From NCBI GenBank assembly GCA_023426145.1, contig JAFABG010000037.1:1-64000 (forward strand): 64,000 nt of DNA, written 5' to 3'. The first letter of the stretch is position 1, and the number at the start of each line of letters is the position of its first letter. Under the pieces are notes generated by a model that worked only from the letters and a program-made list of their open reading frames with translations, was not told the origin of the DNA and did not search any database. Below, piece after piece: positions 27,488 to 36,451 of the stretch. A program made the translations under genes and the position numbers. The stretch is from Bacteroidota bacterium (GTDB taxonomy: Bacteria > Bacteroidota > Bacteroidia > Bacteroidales > Bacteroidaceae).

Positions 27488-28801
27488 ATGAAACGAATGA
27501 AAAACTATCTCTTCTTCCTATTTATTTTAGGATCACCTCTTTTGTTTGCTCAGCCTGCGATGAGCTTAGATGATTGCATCCTTTTAGCTTTTAAGCAAAA
27601 TATTTCTGTACGGAATAGTGTTATAGATATAAAAGAAGCTCAAGCAGATTATATGGCTTCGATTGGAGCTTTCCTTCCTAGAGTGGTGGCCAATGCTGAA
27701 ACAGGAAAGCGATTCGGGCGCTCAGTAGACCCGGATACTAATGGATATACTACTGAAACTTTTGAAGAAGGGAATGTGGGGCTTGATGTCACTCTTTTGC
27801 TTTTTGAGGGCTTTTCACGCATAAATGGTGTTCGATTTCGGAAATATAATAAAGAACGAAGTAAATGGGCATTGAAAGAGAAGCAGAATGAAATAGCCTA
27901 TCAAGTGACTGATGCTTATTATAACTTGATATTGGAGAGAAAACTTTTGATTCTTACTTTAGAACAAACTCGGTTAACTGAACGATACTTAAAACAAACT
28001 GAAGCATTTGTTGATTTAGGACTAAAGTCAGTTTCTGATTTGCTAGAAGTTAAAGCTCGAAGTGAAGGGGATGTCTATCGTTATAAATCTCGTGAAAAAA
28101 CTTGTCGGTTGGCTTTGTTACATTTAGAGAATTTGATGAATCTTCCTCCGAATGATACACTGATAGTTCAGGATACAATTGTTGCAGTTGATCAACTCCC
28201 CTTGCTTACTGTAACCAATGTAGAAACGCTCTATGGACAATCTCAGGAAATGCTTCCCACCCTGCGAATAATTGATTTAAAGCTTAAGGCTGCTCGTAAG
28301 CAATATGCTATGGCTGGAGGTGCTTTTGCTCCTTCCATTTATGCTCGTTTTAGTATCGGTTCCAATTTCTATAATACAACTTTTTCAGCAAGACAATTGC
28401 GTGATAATGTGGGGAAGTACGTAGGCATTGGCATTTCACTTCCGTTGTTAAGTGGATTTGAACGTGTCACTAATCAGAGGAAGTTGAAATTGGATCTCTA
28501 TCGACTGAAAAATGAAGAAGAAAGGCAAAGGCTCCAATTATATACCGATGTAGAGCAGACGCTTCTTTCTTTGCATGCGGCTTATAGTGAGCATCGACAA
28601 GCATTACAGCAGCTGAAGGCTGATGTATTAGTACTGAAAGAGTCAGAAAGAAAATGGGAGGAAGGGCTTATTCCAGTTTTTCAGCTGATGGAAGCTCGCA
28701 ATAGATATCTGTCGGCAAAAGCAGAGCTTGTTCGTGTCCGGTTGCAAGTAGAAATCATGTTAAAGCTAGAGAAATATTATCGGGAAGGAACTTTTCTATG
28801 A
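27488..28801 (+). CDS. TolC-family outer-membrane efflux protein
   Basis: The 437-residue protein has a signal peptide (cleavage near LFAQPAM) and two TolC repeats, each made of long coiled helices and barrel strands (residues ~30-220 and ~225-430; motifs YNLILERKLLILTLEQT and SLHAAYSEHRQALQQL). It forms the outer-membrane duct of a tripartite exporter. It is first in the operon with the HlyD-type adaptor, ABC ATPase and permease, behind the sigma-54 promoter, and is 62 bp upstream of the adaptor gene. The exported substrate is not indicated. Confidence 0.9.
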   Translation: MKRMKNYLFFLFILGSPLLFAQPAMSLDDCILLAFKQNISVRNSVIDIKEAQADYMASIGAFLPRVVANAETGKRFGRSVDPDTNGYTTETFEEGNVGLDVTLLLFEGFSRINGVRFRKYNKERSKWALKEKQNEIAYQVTDAYYNLILERKLLILTLEQTRLTERYLKQTEAFVDLGLKSVSDLLEVKARSEGDVYRYKSREKTCRLALLHLENLMNLPPNDTLIVQDTIVAVDQLPLLTVTNVETLYGQSQEMLPTLRIIDLKLKAARKQYAMAGGAFAPSIYARFSIGSNFYNTTFSARQLRDNVGKYVGIGISLPLLSGFERVTNQRKLKLDLYRLKNEEERQRLQLYTDVEQTLLSLHAAYSEHRQALQQLKADVLVLKESERKWEEGLIPVFQLMEARNRYLSAKAELVRVRLQVEIMLKLEKYYREGTFL

Positions 28802-28863
28802 AAAAGTCTCCTACTCTTATCCAACGAATCATTTTATAATCACTTATTTTTGAATAGATCTTT

Positions 28864-30111
28864 ATGGATACACTTATTGAGCGTAAACCCGGTATAGGCC
28901 GTAAGCACCTTTTTTCAATTGGTGGCGCGTTGCTGGTCGTTGCTATTGTTTTATATTTTGTTTTTAGAGATACAGCTTCTTCTATGACCGTTGAAAAAGA
29001 ACGTTTGACGATAGCAACCGTCAGACAAGCAGAATTCAATGATTATATCCGCGTGATAGGGCAAGTGATGCCTAGTCGGATAATTTATATGGATGCCATT
29101 GAGGGGGGACGTGTGGAGGAACGACTGAAAGAAGAGGGTGCTATGGTAAAAGCGGGAGATGTCATTTTACGCCTAAGCAATCCATTGCTGAATATTGGAA
29201 TTATGCAGAGTGAAGCTGATCTAGCTTATCAGGAAAATGAGCTTCGAAATACCCGGCTTAGTATGGAACAAGAGCGCTTACAATTGAAACAAGAACGCAT
29301 TGGTGTAAATAAGGATCTTATAGTGAAAAAGCGTAGGTATGAACAATATAAGCGTTTGATGGAAGATCAACTAATAGCTCGTGAAGACTATCGGTTAGCA
29401 GAAGAAGAATATGAAGCGGCTAAAGAACAATTGGAGGTCATTGATGAACGCATTCGCCAAGACAATCTTTTTCGAGAAAATCAGATCGGTAGCCTCGACG
29501 AGAATATATTTAATATGAAACGAAGTCTTTCCTTAGTACGTGAACGGCTGGAAAACTTAAAAATTAAAGCTCCGATTGACGGACAAGTAGGCAACTTGAA
29601 TGCACAAGTGGGGCAGTCCATTTCCGTAAGCGAACATATTGGTCAGATTATTACTCCCGATCTAAAAGTACAGGCGCAGATTGACGAGCACTATGTGGAA
29701 CGTATATTAACCGGACTTCCTGCTAATTTTACTCGTGATGGGGCAACTTATAAGTTGGAAGTAACTAAACCTTATCCTGAAGTGAAAGAAGGTCAATTCC
29801 GCACAGATTTGGCTTTTACTTCCGAACGGCCAGAGAATATACGCGCTGGGCAAACATATCACATCAACCTTCAATTGGGTGATCCTGCGCAAGCTATTCT
29901 TGTTCCCCGTGGGGGATTCTTTCAAATTACTGGTGGAAGATGGATGTATATTGTAGATGAAAGTGGTAAATTTGCGACAAGGCGTCCTGTAAAGATTGGA
30001 CGACAGAATCCACAATATTATGAGGTCACTGAAGGTTTGTCTCCTGGGGAGAAAGTAATTATTTCTGGTTATGAGCTATTTGGAGACAATGAAAAACTAA
30101 TACTAAAATAA
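28864..30111 (+). CDS. HlyD/MacA-type periplasmic adaptor
   Basis: The 415-residue protein has one N-terminal membrane helix (residues ~18-38), a biotinyl-lipoyl half-motif (VKAGDVILRLSNP, ~95-107), a long coiled hairpin (~115-235, rich in Glu/Arg/Gln), the matching lipoyl half (IKAPIDGQVGNLNAQVGQ) and a beta-barrel/membrane-proximal region. It links the inner-membrane ABC transporter to the TolC duct. The 15-bp gap to the ATPase gene supports co-transcription. Confidence 0.9.
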   Translation: MDTLIERKPGIGRKHLFSIGGALLVVAIVLYFVFRDTASSMTVEKERLTIATVRQAEFNDYIRVIGQVMPSRIIYMDAIEGGRVEERLKEEGAMVKAGDVILRLSNPLLNIGIMQSEADLAYQENELRNTRLSMEQERLQLKQERIGVNKDLIVKKRRYEQYKRLMEDQLIAREDYRLAEEEYEAAKEQLEVIDERIRQDNLFRENQIGSLDENIFNMKRSLSLVRERLENLKIKAPIDGQVGNLNAQVGQSISVSEHIGQIITPDLKVQAQIDEHYVERILTGLPANFTRDGATYKLEVTKPYPEVKEGQFRTDLAFTSERPENIRAGQTYHINLQLGDPAQAILVPRGGFFQITGGRWMYIVDESGKFATRRPVKIGRQNPQYYEVTEGLSPGEKVIISGYELFGDNEKLILK

Positions 30112-30126
30112 TAAAAACGATTTACC

Positions 30127-30843
30127 ATGATTAAAACAGAAAAACTATCTATGCTTTTCACTACGGAAGAGGTACAAACAAAAGCATTGAATGAAGTTAC
30201 CTTGAACGTAGAACAAGGCGAGTTTGTTGCTATAATGGGACCTTCCGGATGTGGCAAGTCAACACTATTGAATATATTAGGTACTTTAGATTCTCCCTCT
30301 TCTGGTTCCTATTTCTTTGAGGAGAAACAAGTGGATATAATGAACGAAAATCAATTAACGGCACTTAGGAAGAATAATTTGGGTTTTATTTTTCAGAGTT
30401 TTAACTTGATTGATGAACTGACTGTATACGAGAACGTGGAACTCCCGCTTGTTTATTTAGGAATTAAGGCGGCTCAACGTAAAGAGAGAGTAAACAAAGT
30501 TTTAGAAAAAGTAAACCTCCTACACCGGGCTAATCATTTTCCTCAACAATTATCGGGTGGGCAACAACAGCGAGTAGCCATCGCTCGTGCAGTAGTGACT
30601 AACTGCAAATTATTGCTGGCCGACGAGCCTACCGGAAATTTAGATTCGGTGAATGGCGTGGAAGTCATGGAACTATTAGGAGAATTAAACCGCCAAGGGA
30701 CTACGATTATTATTGTAACCCACTCTCAACGGGATGCTACATACGCTCATCGGGTTATTCAATTGTTGGATGGGCAGGTTGTGTCTGAAAACATTAATCG
30801 TGTGCTAGATAAAGGAATTTCCTCTAAAAGTGAAGCCTTATGA
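30127..30843 (+). CDS. ABC transporter ATPase, MacB/LolD type
   Basis: The 238-residue protein is a single ABC domain with Walker A GPSGCGKSTLL, Q loop FIFQSFNLID, signature LSGGQQQRVAIARA, Walker B LLLADEPTGNLDS and the switch His in IIIVTHSQ. It energises the FtsX-like permease encoded next, whose start overlaps its stop by 4 bp. Such MacB-type pairs drive export or mechanotransmission across the periplasm and do not import. Confidence 0.94.
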   Translation: MIKTEKLSMLFTTEEVQTKALNEVTLNVEQGEFVAIMGPSGCGKSTLLNILGTLDSPSSGSYFFEEKQVDIMNENQLTALRKNNLGFIFQSFNLIDELTVYENVELPLVYLGIKAAQRKERVNKVLEKVNLLHRANHFPQQLSGGQQQRVAIARAVVTNCKLLLADEPTGNLDSVNGVEVMELLGELNRQGTTIIIVTHSQRDATYAHRVIQLLDGQVVSENINRVLDKGISSKSEAL

Positions 30844-33260
30844 TAGGGAATTATTGGAATAGTGCTTACCGGAATTTGATGAAGCGGAAGAAATTTAGCT
30901 TTATTAATGTATTTGGCTTAGCCATTGGTATGGCATCAGCGTTGTTGATACTTACTTATGTCAGCTTCGAATTTAGTTTCGATAAAATGCACGCAAAGCA
31001 TAATCGGATTTATCGTGTTCAAAGTACCTTCCATGAAGGGGAAGTACTGACTGACTACTGGGCGAGCAGTTCTTTTGGCTATGGCTCTGCAATGAAAGAG
31101 AATCTAGCAGGGATCGAAGATTATACTCGAATCGGAACGCTACTGCAACCAGAACAAATTGTGAAATATGGGGAGCTGACTTTACGTGAGAATCAGATCG
31201 CTTATGCTGATCCTGGCTTTTTTCGGCTTTTCGATTTTGAACTCCTAAAAGGGGATAAGAAAACTTGTTTATCCATGCCTGGACAGGTGGTTATTACAGA
31301 ACGTATTGCGCGTAAATACTTCAAAGATGAAGATCCAATAGGCAAGATCTTTATATTTACCGGTTCATACGATAAGGTGGCATGTGAAGTGACTGGAGTT
31401 ATGAAAGAAATGCCTTCTAACTCGCATATTCACTATAACTTCTTGATTTCCTATACGTCACTTCCTAAATATATGCAAGAATATTGGTATAAGCATGAAG
31501 CCTATACATATGTATTGCTTGATTCTCCTGAAAGAGAAACTGAAATAGAGAATGAGTTCCCACTCATGGCTGAGAAATATAAAACGGAAGAGGCTTTGAA
31601 AAACAAAACATGGGGAGTCGATTTAGTCCCTCTGGCGGACATTCACCTTACTCCTCAAGTGGGCTACGAGGCAGAGGTAAAAGGAAATCGTTCCTCCATG
31701 ATTGTTCTGATTTTTGCTGCTATAGCTATTTTAGCAATTGCTTGGATTAATTATATCAACATGACTGTAGCTCGTTCCATGGAGCGTGCTAAGGAGGTTG
31801 GTATACGTAGGGTAGTGGGGGCATTTCGTACCCAGCTGATTCATCAGTTTTTGTTCGAAGCTCTAGTTCTGAATTTGATTGCTTTCATTGTAGCTGTAGG
31901 ATTGATAGAATGGGTTCTTCCTTATTTTAATCAGTTGGTGGGGCGTACAGTTACTTTTTCAGTTTGGTTGATGGGATATTGGTGGGTTTTACTACTGATT
32001 GTTTTTGTAGCGGGCATATTTCTTTCCGGATATTATCCGGCTTTGGCCTTGTTGAACCGAAAACCGATCACTTTGTTGAAAGGTAAATTCTTGCATAGTA
32101 AATCAGGTGAGCGGACTCGTCAAGTATTGGTGATTATTCAATACACGGCTTCTATGATTTTGCTTTGCGGTACATTAATCGTTTTTGCTCAACTGAATTT
32201 TATGCGTGGTCAATCATTGGGAGTGAAAACGGATCAGATACTAGTTATAAAGTTCCCGGGGCATACAGATGGGTTGAATGTGAAGTTGGAAGCGATGAAG
32301 AAAGCTTTAAAGGGGTTACCTTTGGTACATTATGTGGCCGTTTCAGGTGCAGTGCCAGGTGAAGAAGTGGCTACTTTTCTTTCCAATCGCCGTACTAATG
32401 ATGTGTTGAAGCAAAACCGTCTTTATGAAATGCTAGCTTGTGATCCGGATTATATTGAGGCGTATGGTTTGAAAGTGATAGCTGGGCGTGGTTTTTCTGA
32501 AGAATATGGCGATGATGTCGATAAGTTAGTTATTAACGAAACATCTGTCCGCAATCTTGGATTTGGTTCTAATGATGAGGCGGTAGGAGAATTAGTGACT
32601 GTAGAATGTACTGATGCTCCGATGCAAATTATTGGAGTAGTCAAAGATTATCATCAACAGGCATTGAGTAAGCATTATACCCCTATTATGTTGATTCATA
32701 AAGATAAGATAAATTGGATACCACAACGTTATATTTCTATCGTTATGAATGCAGGTGATTCTCGCGAGTTAGTTTCAAAGGCACAAGAAATGTGGAACCA
32801 GTATTTTGCAGATTCTAGTTTTGATTATTTCTTTCTTGATCAGTATTTTGATCATCAATATCGTCAAGATGAAGTATTCGGAGTGATGATTGGGTCGTTT
32901 ACAGGATTAGCCATATTTATATCTTGCTTGGGATTATGGGTATTAGTGATGTTTTCTTGTTCCACTCGTACCAAAGAGATGGGGATACGTAAAGTTCTGG
33001 GAGCTTCTCGTTGGACTCTTTTTTATCAATTGGCCAAAGGCTTCTTATTGCTTATTTTTATTGCAGTTGTAATAGCTCTTCCGATAGCTTGGTTTAGTAT
33101 GCATAACTGGCTAAGTCATTATGCCTTTCGAACGGACTTAAAAGCTTGGTTTTTTATATTGCCTGTGTTGCTTATGTTGTTTATTTCATTCATTACGATA
33201 GCATTTCAGACTATGAAAATAATACTGAGTAAGCCTGCGCACTCATTACGATATGAATAA
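30840..33260 (+). CDS. FtsX/MacB-type ABC permease with duplicated halves
   Basis: The 806-residue protein holds two copies of the MacB arrangement: a membrane helix (~18-40), a periplasmic core domain (~45-280), three membrane helices (~285-420), then helix ~430-455, a second periplasmic domain and three helices at the C-terminus (~680-800). The FtsX motifs AKEVGIRRVVGAFRTQL and TKEMGIRKVLGASRWTL are both present. The end (KPAHSLRYE) is typical of Bacteroidota permeases of this class. It is last in the sigma-54 export operon. Confidence 0.9.
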   Translation: MIGNYWNSAYRNLMKRKKFSFINVFGLAIGMASALLILTYVSFEFSFDKMHAKHNRIYRVQSTFHEGEVLTDYWASSSFGYGSAMKENLAGIEDYTRIGTLLQPEQIVKYGELTLRENQIAYADPGFFRLFDFELLKGDKKTCLSMPGQVVITERIARKYFKDEDPIGKIFIFTGSYDKVACEVTGVMKEMPSNSHIHYNFLISYTSLPKYMQEYWYKHEAYTYVLLDSPERETEIENEFPLMAEKYKTEEALKNKTWGVDLVPLADIHLTPQVGYEAEVKGNRSSMIVLIFAAIAILAIAWINYINMTVARSMERAKEVGIRRVVGAFRTQLIHQFLFEALVLNLIAFIVAVGLIEWVLPYFNQLVGRTVTFSVWLMGYWWVLLLIVFVAGIFLSGYYPALALLNRKPITLLKGKFLHSKSGERTRQVLVIIQYTASMILLCGTLIVFAQLNFMRGQSLGVKTDQILVIKFPGHTDGLNVKLEAMKKALKGLPLVHYVAVSGAVPGEEVATFLSNRRTNDVLKQNRLYEMLACDPDYIEAYGLKVIAGRGFSEEYGDDVDKLVINETSVRNLGFGSNDEAVGELVTVECTDAPMQIIGVVKDYHQQALSKHYTPIMLIHKDKINWIPQRYISIVMNAGDSRELVSKAQEMWNQYFADSSFDYFFLDQYFDHQYRQDEVFGVMIGSFTGLAIFISCLGLWVLVMFSCSTRTKEMGIRKVLGASRWTLFYQLAKGFLLLIFIAVVIALPIAWFSMHNWLSHYAFRTDLKAWFFILPVLLMLFISFITIAFQTMKIILSKPAHSLRYE

Positions 33261-33361
33261 TTCGGAATATTGGTTATTATTAGATTTAATTGTGTAAAGT
33301 GTTAACTAGTCTATTAGTTCTATTAAACCATGTTATAAGATGCGTCGCATTATCCCGAAAA

Positions 33362-33392
33362 TTTGGAGAAATGTGGAAACTCCGTATCTTTG
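33362..33392 (+). promoter_or_regulatory. Perfect Bacteroides-type promoter without a downstream gene
   Basis: TTTG (33362-33365), a 19-base spacer and TATCTTTG (33385-33392) match the primary-sigma consensus exactly. Nothing coding follows on this strand before the terminator at 33436-33463. Confidence 0.85.
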
Positions 33393-33397
33393 TACTG

Positions 33398-33463
33398 TGT
33401 TTTTCATAGTATTAGATTAAGGTTAACAAAAGATTGGCTGTCTGGGATAGATAGCCTTTTTTT
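33398..33463 (+). ncRNA. Candidate small RNA of about 65 nt with its own promoter and terminator
   Basis: Starting about 6 bases after a perfect promoter, a short transcript would run to an intrinsic terminator made of GGCTGTCT and AGATAGCC (33436-33443, 33449-33456; one G-U pair) followed by seven T. It includes the unpaired stretch TAGTATTAGATTAAGGTTAAC. No start codon with a useful reading frame is present. The unit lies between the convergent ends of the export operon and the esterase gene. I recall similar leader-like sequences scattered in Bacteroides genomes, but cannot check this here. Confidence 0.6.
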
Positions 33464-33484
33464 ATGCTCTTTAAAGACCTTGTT

Positions 33485-34330
33485 TTAATGTCGAAACAAT
33501 GATTTTAACCCATCAAATATACCAGGCAGTGCTACTGTACCATGCACTTCTTCCGGAAATTTCCTACAAACAACTTGCAGATGTTGTTTCTCCATTGCTG
33601 GAATCACTTTTTCTTTCAAGCTATCAGCAAGCGAAAACTGAACGAGTTTTGCTTCAGGGCGCTGTTTTGTGGCAAAAGCAACGTATAACTGTTTTTGGGA
33701 GAAGTCTCTATTAAATACCTTTTGCTGTGCTTCTTTTAAAATAACGCCTTGATCCCACCACAAACTTGGATCTATAGCTATATAAGCATCGAATGACTCG
33801 GGATGATTGAGCAAGGTATGCAGAGTAAACAGGCCGGCATAGGAATGTCCTACTAAAAAATGTGGTCTATTGCTTGACGTCTTTTTTTCTACTTCTAAGC
33901 GTAGTTCTTCTGTAATGAAGCGATAAAACTGTTCTGCTCCACCTCCTTGAGGCTGATCCTTTACCGAAAGGGTACCATCTCGACGGGCAGCTGAGCTGGT
34001 GGGTGTGAAATCTCTAGTTCGATCTGTATTTAAAACGGCAACAACAATACAGGGAGGTAAGTTTGAAATTCTGGATGAGGCAAAGAATCGAGTAAATCCA
34101 ACAACAGAATGGAAGAAGGAATCTCCATCGAGTAAGTAAAGAACCGGATAGCTCTTTGAGTCTTCTGGTGAATACCCCTCAGGTTCGTAGATCCAATACG
34201 TTCTCTCTTCATTTAGTATCTGTGAAAACAACGTATGGCTTGTTCCAATAGAGATTGTTGATTGTCCTAGTGCAGAAACAGAAATTGTTAGCGCAAACAA
34301 AACGGCTAATAATATAGAATGGATTTTCAT
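33485..34330 (-). CDS. Secreted alpha/beta-hydrolase (esterase D family)
   Basis: The 281-residue protein has a signal peptide (cleavage near VSALGQS) and an esterase D/IroE-type hydrolase domain: strand YPVLYLLDGDSFFH, nucleophile Ser in VGHSYAGLFTLHT (~160), acidic and His residues expected in the C-terminal third (the His is probably in EEVHGTVALPG). It probably hydrolyses ester bonds of a sugar, siderophore or carboxylic ester in the periplasm. It appears monocistronic. The promoter-terminator unit at 33362-33463 converges on its 3' end. Confidence 0.85.
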   Translation of the reverse strand: MKIHSILLAVLFALTISVSALGQSTISIGTSHTLFSQILNEERTYWIYEPEGYSPEDSKSYPVLYLLDGDSFFHSVVGFTRFFASSRISNLPPCIVVAVLNTDRTRDFTPTSSAARRDGTLSVKDQPQGGGAEQFYRFITEELRLEVEKKTSSNRPHFLVGHSYAGLFTLHTLLNHPESFDAYIAIDPSLWWDQGVILKEAQQKVFNRDFSQKQLYVAFATKQRPEAKLVQFSLADSLKEKVIPAMEKQHLQVVCRKFPEEVHGTVALPGIFDGLKSLFRH

Positions 34331-34467
34331 TTATAGTGATTTTGGCTGCAAATTTCCGATAAAATAGTTTGTTTATCAATCCCTATTTCTTGGTAATTTA
34401 GACATTAAAATAGAACTGTTTTTACCATCGAATATCCAATACATCTCTGGTCTCTTTATAATAGTTA

Positions 34468-34502
34468 GCCCTCTATTGGCATTAAAAACACCAATAGAGG
34501 GC
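34468..34502. terminator. Strong hairpin downstream of the thioredoxin gene
   Basis: A perfect 12-bp stem GCCCTCTATTGG/CCAATAGAGGGC (34468-34479, 34491-34502) encloses an 11-base A-rich loop. It lies 30 bp beyond the stop of the minus-strand thioredoxin gene. No T-run follows on either strand, so it may stabilise the 3' end of the mRNA rather than terminate by itself. Confidence 0.55.
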
Positions 34503-34532
34503 CATTGTTTATTAGCAAAAAACAGATACCGT

Positions 34533-35027
34533 TTATTTCGCTTCGCTTGTCTGTTTTAGAAGAAATTCCTCAATCGTTTTCTTTAGTTCATTTTTGGGCA
34601 AGGCTCCCTGTGTCACTCTCGGATCCTCTTTTGTCGGGATGAATAGTAAAGTCGGGATGCTTCGTATGCCGAATGCAGCTGCTAGCTCTTGCTCTTGGTC
34701 TACATCAATTTGGTAAAAATCTACTTTACCATTATATTCTTTACTCAGCTCTTCCAAAATAGGATGTAGTGCTTTACAAGGGCCACACCAAGTCGCATAA
34801 AAATCGACTATGGCTGGACGGTTGCCTTCAAACTTCCACTCTTTAGAATTCACTTCGTAATTATATACTTTTTTCAAAAAAACTGCTTTGTTCAATTCTA
34901 CTATTTCCATTTTATTATCCTCCTCTTTGGGTTCATTACTTTTTTTACGCTCTCCGCCATTTCCTGCACAAGCTGTTGTTGCCAATATAATAGTGAAGGT
35001 GCTTATTAGACTTTTAATTAGTTTCAT
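34533..35027 (-). CDS. Thioredoxin-like lipoprotein
   Basis: The 164-residue protein has a lipoprotein signal (ATTACAGNGG, lipid Cys ~20), a charged linker (~21-45) and a complete thioredoxin fold with the active site WCGPCK (~77-82) and the cis-Pro in SIPTLLF. It should act as a dithiol oxidoreductase at the periplasmic face of a membrane. It is separate from cytoplasmic TrxA by its lipid anchor. It stands alone between the esterase and the DUF4421 gene on the same strand. Confidence 0.9.
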   Translation of the reverse strand: MKLIKSLISTFTIILATTACAGNGGERKKSNEPKEEDNKMEIVELNKAVFLKKVYNYEVNSKEWKFEGNRPAIVDFYATWCGPCKALHPILEELSKEYNGKVDFYQIDVDQEQELAAAFGIRSIPTLLFIPTKEDPRVTQGALPKNELKKTIEEFLLKQTSEAK

Positions 35028-35157
35028 TATTCAGATCACTTTATTTGTTTTCTATAATGCAAAAGTACTTTGATTTTATCTGCTGTGAAATAGCAATTTG
35101 GCTGGAACACTTGGCTAAACTTCCCATAGGAGCTTGCGTTGGCCTTCTTCTCAATAT

Positions 35158-36267
35158 TTACTTCTTTTTTCTGTAGTCTTTGCGTAAACAGAAGTTGAAT
35201 CCTATATATACCTGTAGAGTTCCGAAACCATTGTCTAATGAAAAATTAGCTCTATGATAATTATAGTTTTTGCCTAAGAAGGAGGCTCCAGCAAAGTATT
35301 TTCCGTTGTTATAAACCACGCCGGCCCGCAGAAGAAAATCTAGGTTAAAATGGCGGTACCAGCTTTTGGCTTCCTGAATTTCTGCATCAACATCCGAAGC
35401 TTTGTAGGCAATTGCAGGAGTTAAAGAAAGACTAGCCAAGCAGTTGCGAGCAAATACCCAGTTATAGGCATACCCAAAGCTGATGTTAGCATTAGTGTAT
35501 TTGATATGATTCACTTTCATTCCCTCATTCATGGTCTGCTGGATGAAATCAGGAAGATCTAAATAATCAAACTCGATGTTATGTTTCGAAAAAGAAAATC
35601 CGGCAATCAATGATCCTGCATTACGTCGTTGATTGGTCGACTGGCTAAATGCTGCTGGATAGGAAAATTTTCGATTATTAAAAATATAGTATAGGTTCAA
35701 TCCTTTAATATCAACTTTTATTCCATTGAAATTTGTAGAATTGTTGCTTTGAATAATATTCGGGAAGCCATTGATCTTAATAATCTTGTAGTTATTACCG
35801 GTTCGACGATAGAATAGATCAACGCCCAGTTTAGAACTATATAAACTAAGATCAAAAGCTGTTCCTTTATTCCTTTTGTTCGTTTTACGGTAAAGGTCAT
35901 CAACGTCTACAGACCATCCTAGAAAAATCCATCGCCAACCAAAGTATAATCCGACCTTATTATGTGGATTAGGAGAAAAGCTTAGTTTCTGAGGTTGTGG
36001 CGATTGGCTTGTTACGGAATAATATTCAAAATTGCTGAAATGTGTAATCATCCATGCGTAATTATATCGATTGGGGCTGATATAAAGGGTGTCAAAGTCA
36101 CTGAAATTCATAAATTTCTTTATGGCTTTTTGGAGCATAGAGGGTGGTTTAGAGAGTATTACATTGGACTGTAATGGGTGACTGATGAGCGTGTCTTTTC
36201 CTTCAGTTTGAGCCTGTAGGAAAAGTGACATTGATAAGAAGATAGAAAGGACTACTCGTTTCCTCAT
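35158..36267 (-). CDS. DUF4421 outer-membrane-type beta-barrel protein
   Basis: The 369-residue protein has a signal peptide (cleavage near LFLQAQTEG) and alternating strands typical of an outer-membrane barrel, such as NKVGLYFGWRWIFLGWSVD and ASLSLTPAIAYK. The region DTLYISPNRYNYAWMI and the strands after it match my recollection of DUF4421, a Bacteroidota family of unknown function. It ends with basic residues (LRKDYRKKK), not the usual terminal aromatic of barrels. No partner gene is evident. Confidence 0.75.
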   Translation of the reverse strand: MRKRVVLSIFLSMSLFLQAQTEGKDTLISHPLQSNVILSKPPSMLQKAIKKFMNFSDFDTLYISPNRYNYAWMITHFSNFEYYSVTSQSPQPQKLSFSPNPHNKVGLYFGWRWIFLGWSVDVDDLYRKTNKRNKGTAFDLSLYSSKLGVDLFYRRTGNNYKIIKINGFPNIIQSNNSTNFNGIKVDIKGLNLYYIFNNRKFSYPAAFSQSTNQRRNAGSLIAGFSFSKHNIEFDYLDLPDFIQQTMNEGMKVNHIKYTNANISFGYAYNWVFARNCLASLSLTPAIAYKASDVDAEIQEAKSWYRHFNLDFLLRAGVVYNNGKYFAGASFLGKNYNYHRANFSLDNGFGTLQVYIGFNFCLRKDYRKKK

Positions 36268-36358
36268 GAGATTTTACGTATCTATGATGCAATGTTTTTC
36301 ATGACACGAATATACTATCTTTCGTTGATTTATGCTAATAATTGTTTAGAAAAAAACA

Positions 36359-36402
36359 GAGCCTAAAACCGTTCGATGTTTGAACGGTTAGACTCGTTTT
36401 TT
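36359..36402 (-). terminator. Terminator after the MFS exporter gene
   Basis: The hairpin core AACCGTTC/GAACGGTT (36367-36374, 36382-36389) is extended by GAGcCTA/TAGaCTC. On the minus strand it is followed by TGTTTTTT, and on the plus strand by GTTTTTT, so it can work in both directions; it lies 50 bp after the MFS stop codon. Confidence 0.75.
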
Positions 36403-36451
36403 ACTTACCTTTTTTATAAGAAGTAAGCTTTGCTTTAAAAGATTCAAAATA

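Noticed and set aside
34468..34502. Classical intrinsic terminator
   Set aside because: The 12-bp stem has no T-run on either strand, so termination is uncertain; it is listed as a hairpin with low confidence.
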